Source of the DNA: Parachlamydiaceae bacterium
GTDB lineage: Bacteria > Chlamydiota > Chlamydiia > Chlamydiales > Parachlamydiaceae
Reading direction: 5' to 3'
Length of the DNA: 64,000 nucleotides
NCBI GenBank assembly: GCA_013821265.1
Contig: JACDHD010000001.1
Location: 43,322-107,321 of the forward strand
A model generated the notes under the pieces. The model made no database searches and was not told the DNA's origin. It was given only the letters and a program-made list of their open reading frames with translations. Each line of letters opens with the position of its first letter. Position 1 is the first letter of the stretch. This document shows, one piece after another, positions 59,728 to 64,000 of the stretch. Both the position numbers and the translations under genes were made by a program.

Positions 59728-62112
59728 ATGGCCGTAGAAATTAAGAATGAAACGAAAACGTTAAGTTCTAAAGAATTAGACATCATGAATGCCTACTGGC
59801 GTGCAACAAATTATCTTTCCGTTGGCCAAATCTATCTGTTAGATAACCCTTTACTGAAAGCGCCTCTTACACGAGAACATATTAAACCACGATTGCTCGG
59901 ACATTGGGGAACCACTCCTGGGCTTAACTTTATTTATGTTCACCTCAATCGTCTTATTAAGCAGTATGACCTTAATATGATATATATCGCGGGTCCGGGA
60001 CATGGCGGACCTGGTTTAGTGGCTAACACCTACTTAGAAGGAACGTATAGCGAATATTATCCAAATATTTCTCAAGATGAAGAGGGATTAAGGAAGCTTT
60101 TTAAACAGTTTTCATTTCCAGGCGGAATTCCTAGCCACGTTGCACCTGAAACCCCGGGATCCATTCACGAAGGTGGTGAATTAGGCTACTCTGTCTCTCA
60201 TGCTTATGGAGCGGCTTTTGATAATCCCGATTTGATTGTAGCGTGTGTCGTTGGGGATGGAGAAGCCGAAACAGGACCCTTGGCAGCAGCCTGGCATTCG
60301 AACAAATTTTTAAACCCAGCTCGAGATGGAGCAGTTCTCCCTATCCTGCATCTTAACGGTTACAAAATTGCCAATCCAACTATTCTATCAAGAATAGATC
60401 ATAAAGAACTCGAACAACTGTTTCTAGGATATGGCTACAAGCCCTATTTCGTAGAAGGTCATGATCCAGCAGAGATGCATCAACTAATGGCTGAAGCATT
60501 GGAAAAAATCATAGCTGAGATAAAATCGATTCAAAAAGAAGCACGGGTCAACAACAATCTTACACGACCTAAATGGCCGATATTAATCCTCAGATCTCCA
60601 AAGGGCTGGACAGGTCCAAAAGAAGTGGATGGACTCAAGACAGAGGATTTTTGGCGTTCCCATCAGGTCCCCTTTGCCAAAATGGATAGCGACCATATTA
60701 AATTGCTGGAAAGCTGGATGAAAAGTTACAAAGCAGAAGAGCTATTTGATAAACAGGGCAAATTGCTTCCAGAAATTGCTGCATTAGCTCCAAAAGGGAT
60801 AAAACGCATGGGAGATAATCCGCATGCTAATGGTGGTTTGCTACTGAAAGATTTAAAGATGCCTGATTTCCGAACTTATGCTTTAGATGTTCAGAAGCCA
60901 GGACAGCTCATTGGAGAAGCAACACGTTCGATGGGAATGTTCTTGCGCGATGTGATGAAATTGAATCTTGATGCTGCAAACTTTAGAGTGTTCGGGCCTG
61001 ATGAGGTTGAATCGAATCGATTAGGTAATCTCTTTGAAGTGACCAATCGTACCTGGATGGATCCTACAATAAGAGAAGATGACCACCTTTCCCCAGATGG
61101 TCGTGTGATGGAAATACTGAGTGAACATACCTGCCAAGGATGGCTAGAAGGCTATTTACTTACAGGACACCATGGCCTGTTTACCTCCTATGAAGCCTTT
61201 ATACACCTTGTCGATTCCATGTTTAATCAACACGCCAAGTGGCTTAAAGTCAGCAAGAATATTCCTTGGCGAAGACCGATCGCTTCCCTGAACTACCTCC
61301 TATCTTCTCACGTATGGCGGCAAGATCATAATGGTTTTAGCCACCAAGATCCTGGATTTATCGACCATGTGGTTAATAAAAAAGCAGATATCATCCGCGT
61401 CTATTTTCCACCTGATGCGAACACACTGCTATCTGTTACCGACCACTGCTTGCGAAGCCGCAATTACATCAATGTCATCGTCGCTGGCAAGAACCCACAA
61501 CCGCAATGGCTTAATATGGGTCAAGCCATAAAGCATTGCACTGCAGGAATTAGTATTTGGGAGTGGGCAAGTAATGACAAAGGTTCGGAGCCAGATGTTG
61601 TGATGGCATGTTGTGGTGATATCCCAACCATAGAGACGCTAGCTGCTGTGGAAATATTGAGAAAGGCAGTTCCGGATCTAAAGATAAGAGTGATCAATGT
61701 CGTCAACTTAATGACGCTTCAACCAAAGGAAGAGCACCCGCATGGATTGTCTGATAAAGACTTTGACGCGCTATTCACAACAGATAAGCCAATCATTTTT
61801 GCTTACCATGGATACCCATGGTTGATACATCGCTTAGCATATAGACGAAACGGTCACAAGAATATCCACGTGCGTGGCTATAGAGAGGAAGGAACGACGA
61901 CAACTCCTTTCGATATTTTAGTCATGAATGATTTGGATCGATTTCATTTGGTTTCTGATGTCATCGACCGCGTTCCTAAACTGGGGTCAAGGGCCGCTTA
62001 TGCAAAACAAGCGATCTATGAAAAGCTAATTGAACATAAGACGTATATTGCCGAATATGGAGAAGATATGCCTGAAATTCGCGATTGGAAATGGTCCGGA
62101 GAAACCAAATGA
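59728..62112 (+). CDS. xfp: Phosphoketolase (xylulose-5-phosphate/fructose-6-phosphate)
   Basis: 794 residues, full family length, cytoplasmic. [20 protein letters not shown] and [20 protein letters not shown] carry the TPP and substrate residues, and [45 protein letters not shown] and [20 protein letters not shown] are strongly conserved. The enzyme splits xylulose-5-P or fructose-6-P with phosphate to acetyl-phosphate. ATGA overlap (62109-62112) couples it to acetate kinase, which converts acetyl-P to acetate and ATP. An AGAGGG ribosome site sits 5-6 nt before ATG 59728. A clear route to ATP from pentose phosphates, unusual for a host-dependent bacterium. Confidence 0.95.
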   Translation: MAVEIKNETKTLSSKELDIMNAYWRATNYLSVGQIYLLDNPLLKAPLTREHIKPRLLGHWGTTPGLNFIYVHLNRLIKQYDLNMIYIAGPGHGGPGLVANTYLEGTYSEYYPNISQDEEGLRKLFKQFSFPGGIPSHVAPETPGSIHEGGELGYSVSHAYGAAFDNPDLIVACVVGDGEAETGPLAAAWHSNKFLNPARDGAVLPILHLNGYKIANPTILSRIDHKELEQLFLGYGYKPYFVEGHDPAEMHQLMAEALEKIIAEIKSIQKEARVNNNLTRPKWPILILRSPKGWTGPKEVDGLKTEDFWRSHQVPFAKMDSDHIKLLESWMKSYKAEELFDKQGKLLPEIAALAPKGIKRMGDNPHANGGLLLKDLKMPDFRTYALDVQKPGQLIGEATRSMGMFLRDVMKLNLDAANFRVFGPDEVESNRLGNLFEVTNRTWMDPTIREDDHLSPDGRVMEILSEHTCQGWLEGYLLTGHHGLFTSYEAFIHLVDSMFNQHAKWLKVSKNIPWRRPIASLNYLLSSHVWRQDHNGFSHQDPGFIDHVVNKKADIIRVYFPPDANTLLSVTDHCLRSRNYINVIVAGKNPQPQWLNMGQAIKHCTAGISIWEWASNDKGSEPDVVMACCGDIPTIETLAAVEILRKAVPDLKIRVINVVNLMTLQPKEEHPHGLSDKDFDALFTTDKPIIFAYHGYPWLIHRLAYRRNGHKNIHVRGYREEGTTTTPFDILVMNDLDRFHLVSDVIDRVPKLGSRAAYAKQAIYEKLIEHKTYIAEYGEDMPEIRDWKWSGETK

Positions 62113-63287
62113 AAATTTTGGCCTTAAATTCAGGCTCCAGCAGTATTAAGTATCGTCTATTTGATAGCGGCAACTTTCTAATGCTGAGGCAGGGATTAGC
62201 GGAAAGGATAGGGCAGAAAACCTCTTCAATTTGTCAGATCGAAGAGAATCAACCTGCACGGCATGAGGAAATAGCGCTTCCTGATTATCGCACCGCGATC
62301 CATGCTCTTTTTTCAGAGAAAAGCCTTAGTGGAATTGAAGCGATGGGACACCGAGTTGTGCATGGTGGAGAGCAGTTCAAAGGCCCCACACTGGTTGACA
62401 GCAAGGTCATTAAAGATATCTCCGAATTAGCTAAATTTGCCCCACTCCACTGTCAGCCAAATGTCATCGGAATAGAAATGTTGCGCGAATTGCTGCCAGA
62501 CATTCCTCACGTGGCCATTTTTGATACAGCAACACATGCGACAATGGGTTCCAAAGCCTACCTTTACGGCCTGCCCTTTGAATACTATGAAAAGCACAAA
62601 ATTCGCAAATATGGCTTTCATGGAATCAATCACGCTTATGTTGCTCAAGAAGCATCTCGCCTTTTGAAAAAGCGGTTTGAAGAACTAAAAATTGTCACAT
62701 GCCATCTTGGGAATGGTTGTTCGATTAACGCATTTGAAAAGGGAAAGAGTATTGATAACTCGATGGGGTTAACACCATTAGAAGGTTTGGTCATGGGCAC
62801 GCGCTGTGGTGATTTAGACCCTTCGGTCGTTATTTATCTCATCGAAGAACTAGGATTGCCCCCACAACAGGTTACCGATTTGTTAAATAAAAAAAGTGGC
62901 TTACTAGGGCTGTGTGGAAAAAGTGATATGCGAGACATCATTGCAATGGCAAAAGGTGGCGACACGCGATCTCAAATAGCCATCGAACTTTTCGTTTACA
63001 GAGTCCAAAAGTACATCGGAGCCTACATAGCTGCATTAAATGGAATCGATGCAATTATCTTTTCGGGGGGAATCGGAGAAAATAGTTCCCATATTCGAAA
63101 CCTCATAGCAAGGAATTTTTCCTATGTAGGAGCCCATGTAGAACCTTCCGCGAATGAGAACAATAAATCGATTTTTTCGACTACTGACTCCCCTGTCGTT
63201 CTCATGACTATCCCAGCAAACGAGGAAAAGGTCATTGCTCAACAGACATATCAACTGCTTAAACAAAATGAAAAGGTTAAAATATGA
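62109..63287 (+). CDS. ackA: Acetate kinase
   Basis: 392 residues from ATG 62109 ([20 protein letters not shown]); this start overlaps the phosphoketolase stop as ATGA. ASKHA motifs: [59 protein letters not shown] (catalytic region), and [13 protein letters not shown]. It makes ATP and acetate from acetyl-phosphate produced by the upstream enzyme. Length is normal. Next in the operon are a 24-codon frame and an MBL gene, both joined by 4-bp overlaps. Confidence 0.95.
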   Translation: MKILALNSGSSSIKYRLFDSGNFLMLRQGLAERIGQKTSSICQIEENQPARHEEIALPDYRTAIHALFSEKSLSGIEAMGHRVVHGGEQFKGPTLVDSKVIKDISELAKFAPLHCQPNVIGIEMLRELLPDIPHVAIFDTATHATMGSKAYLYGLPFEYYEKHKIRKYGFHGINHAYVAQEASRLLKKRFEELKIVTCHLGNGCSINAFEKGKSIDNSMGLTPLEGLVMGTRCGDLDPSVVIYLIEELGLPPQQVTDLLNKKSGLLGLCGKSDMRDIIAMAKGGDTRSQIAIELFVYRVQKYIGAYIAALNGIDAIIFSGGIGENSSHIRNLIARNFSYVGAHVEPSANENNKSIFSTTDSPVVLMTIPANEEKVIAQQTYQLLKQNEKVKI

Positions 63288-63358
63288 CGAAAGAAATTGT
63301 AAAACTCTCAGACGAAGAAGCAGTCCGAGGAATTATCATCAATATGGAAAAAACATGA
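63284..63358 (+). CDS. Short coupled frame (24 codons) between ackA and MBL gene
   Basis: [20 protein letters not shown] and MEKT, from ATG 63284 (overlapping the ackA stop) to TGA 63358 (overlapping the next ATG). Both junctions are ATGA, so ribosomes could move straight across. It may be a real microprotein, a translational link, or the N-terminal remnant of a deleted gene. No homology recognised. Confidence 0.4.
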   Translation: MTKEIVKLSDEEAVRGIIINMEKT

Positions 63359-64000
63359 AGATTAAGATCGTCGGCGCTGCAGGCGGAGAGGTAACAGGTT
63401 CAGCCTACCTAGTCGAAACAGCAAACGCAAAAGTATTGGTCGATGCTGGCATGTTCCAAGGTGGCAAGGCAACTGAGGAAAAAAATAGGCTGCCAGAAGG
63501 TGCTGATCCTCGGAATCTGGATGCCCTTTTATTAACTCATGCCCATCTTGACCATACGGGAAGAGTACCTCTACTGCTGAAACATGGCTATCAGGGCTCT
63601 ATTTATGCGACATCCGCTACCCTAGATTTGGCCGAAATCGTTCTCCGCGATTCTGCCAAAATTCAAAAACAGGATGCCAGCCGCAAAAATCGCAACAACC
63701 CAGAAAAACATGTTGATGCTCTTTATACGCCACAAGATATGCTTACATTTCGTTCTCAGGGCAAAAGTATCGAATTGCATCAATCGATCCCTGTCGCTGA
63801 TGGAATCACAGCACGTTTTTATGAAGCAGGACATATGTTGGGATCGACCAGCATTGAGTTGACTGTCCAGGAAAATGGCACCTGCGTTATCCTGGCTGGA
63901 TCAGGAATGTGCAACGGTGGCCGCATCCAACATCATCTAAAATTCAGTCTATCTCACCCGACAACACAAGTACTTTTTGTTGGATACCAAGGCCATGGAT
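63355..64000 (+). CDS. MBL-fold RNase-like hydrolase lacking its middle, 3' end outside window
   Basis: The frame is open to the window end (215 codons visible). The metallo-beta-lactamase part matches CPSF/RNase-J-like enzymes: VGAAGGEVTGSAYLVET, THAHLDHTGRVPLL (HxHxDH) and EAGHMLGSTSIEL. At VQENGTCVILAGSGMCNGGR the sequence jumps to the C-terminal SGMCxGGR motif and HHLKFSLSHPTTQVLFVGYQ. The GD metal-binding motif and about 150 residues forming the beta-CASP domain are absent, in frame. It is either a degraded gene or a reduced variant. It follows phosphoketolase and acetate kinase in the operon. Confidence 0.72.
   Translation, partial: MKIKIVGAAGGEVTGSAYLVETANAKVLVDAGMFQGGKATEEKNRLPEGADPRNLDALLLTHAHLDHTGRVPLLLKHGYQGSIYATSATLDLAEIVLRDSAKIQKQDASRKNRNNPEKHVDALYTPQDMLTFRSQGKSIELHQSIPVADGITARFYEAGHMLGSTSIELTVQENGTCVILAGSGMCNGGRIQHHLKFSLSHPTTQVLFVGYQGHG

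Overview
The window looks like a piece of the chromosome of a Gram-negative, host-associated bacterium, most likely an amoeba-associated chlamydia relative (Parachlamydiales type); a Legionella-like organism is the main alternative. This rests on gene content only. There is an unusual number of exported proteins (fucosidase, GMC oxidoreductase, phospholipase D, PAP2, DUF2608, a Ppx-like protein, a thioredoxin-ankyrin fusion), ankyrin and NLS-bearing effector candidates, and membrane proteins of the inclusion-protein kind. No rRNA, tRNA, ribosomal protein or other taxonomic marker was seen, so the assignment stays tentative. Composition is moderately AT-rich and genes are dense, but short hairpin repeats and decayed genes lie between many of them.

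Layout. 1-1980: sulfur-compound membrane transporter (cut by the window edge) and a persulfide-dioxygenase/rhodanese fusion. 2000-3735: PLP aminotransferase coupled to a YheO-type PAS regulator. 4127-7801: a 1224-residue protein of unknown function. 7988-8856: a DUF4258 toxin/HTH antitoxin pair whose toxin is frameshifted by a 31-bp tandem duplication. 8995-11961: an ankyrin/FG/NLS effector candidate, a lipoprotein and a HAF-repeat secreted protein. 12488-17287: a five-gene minus-strand operon for a DevBCA-like tripartite ABC exporter with an LPG-synthase-like (DUF2156) enzyme; its TolC-like subunit lacks both beta-barrel segments. 19204-22554: a four-gene operon with ATGA overlaps (type III polyketide synthase, methyltransferase, FAD oxidoreductase, TspO), the clearest candidate for a specialised-metabolite system. 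22568-24422: FAD monooxygenase and divergent TetR regulator.

24618-37399 is accessory DNA: fucosidase, exported APH-like kinase, TPR-like membrane protein, DUF2608, Cdd1 HhH protein with a decayed second copy, an NTF2-like/TetR divergon with a clear operator, an S66 peptidase pseudogene, thioredoxin-ankyrin fusion, HIT, MarR/SRPBCC, a GNAT-esterase fusion and a GNAT. 37578-54072 encodes envelope and secreted functions: beta-barrel protein, GMC oxidoreductase, MsbA-like exporter, frameshifted EEP-fold enzyme, QQPQIQ-repeat protein, DoxX, Bcr/CflA efflux, PAP2, phospholipase D with an extra C-terminal domain, and an exported Ppx/GppA. 54357-59182 has a HAD-HerA-like fusion, fragments of an outer membrane protein and a YVTN propeller, a hydrolase-SnoaL fusion and a protein with 49-residue repeats. 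59728-64000 is a phosphoketolase-acetate kinase operon (xylulose-5-P to acetyl-P to acetate plus ATP), followed by an MBL/beta-CASP-like gene that seems to have lost its middle.

Two non-coding themes run through the window. One is arrays of short hairpins with different stems around a constant GGA/TCC centre. The other is a roughly 70-110 bp element, often next to GGGGAC/GGGGC hairpins, that sits at gene 3' ends and in four places supplies the stop codon.
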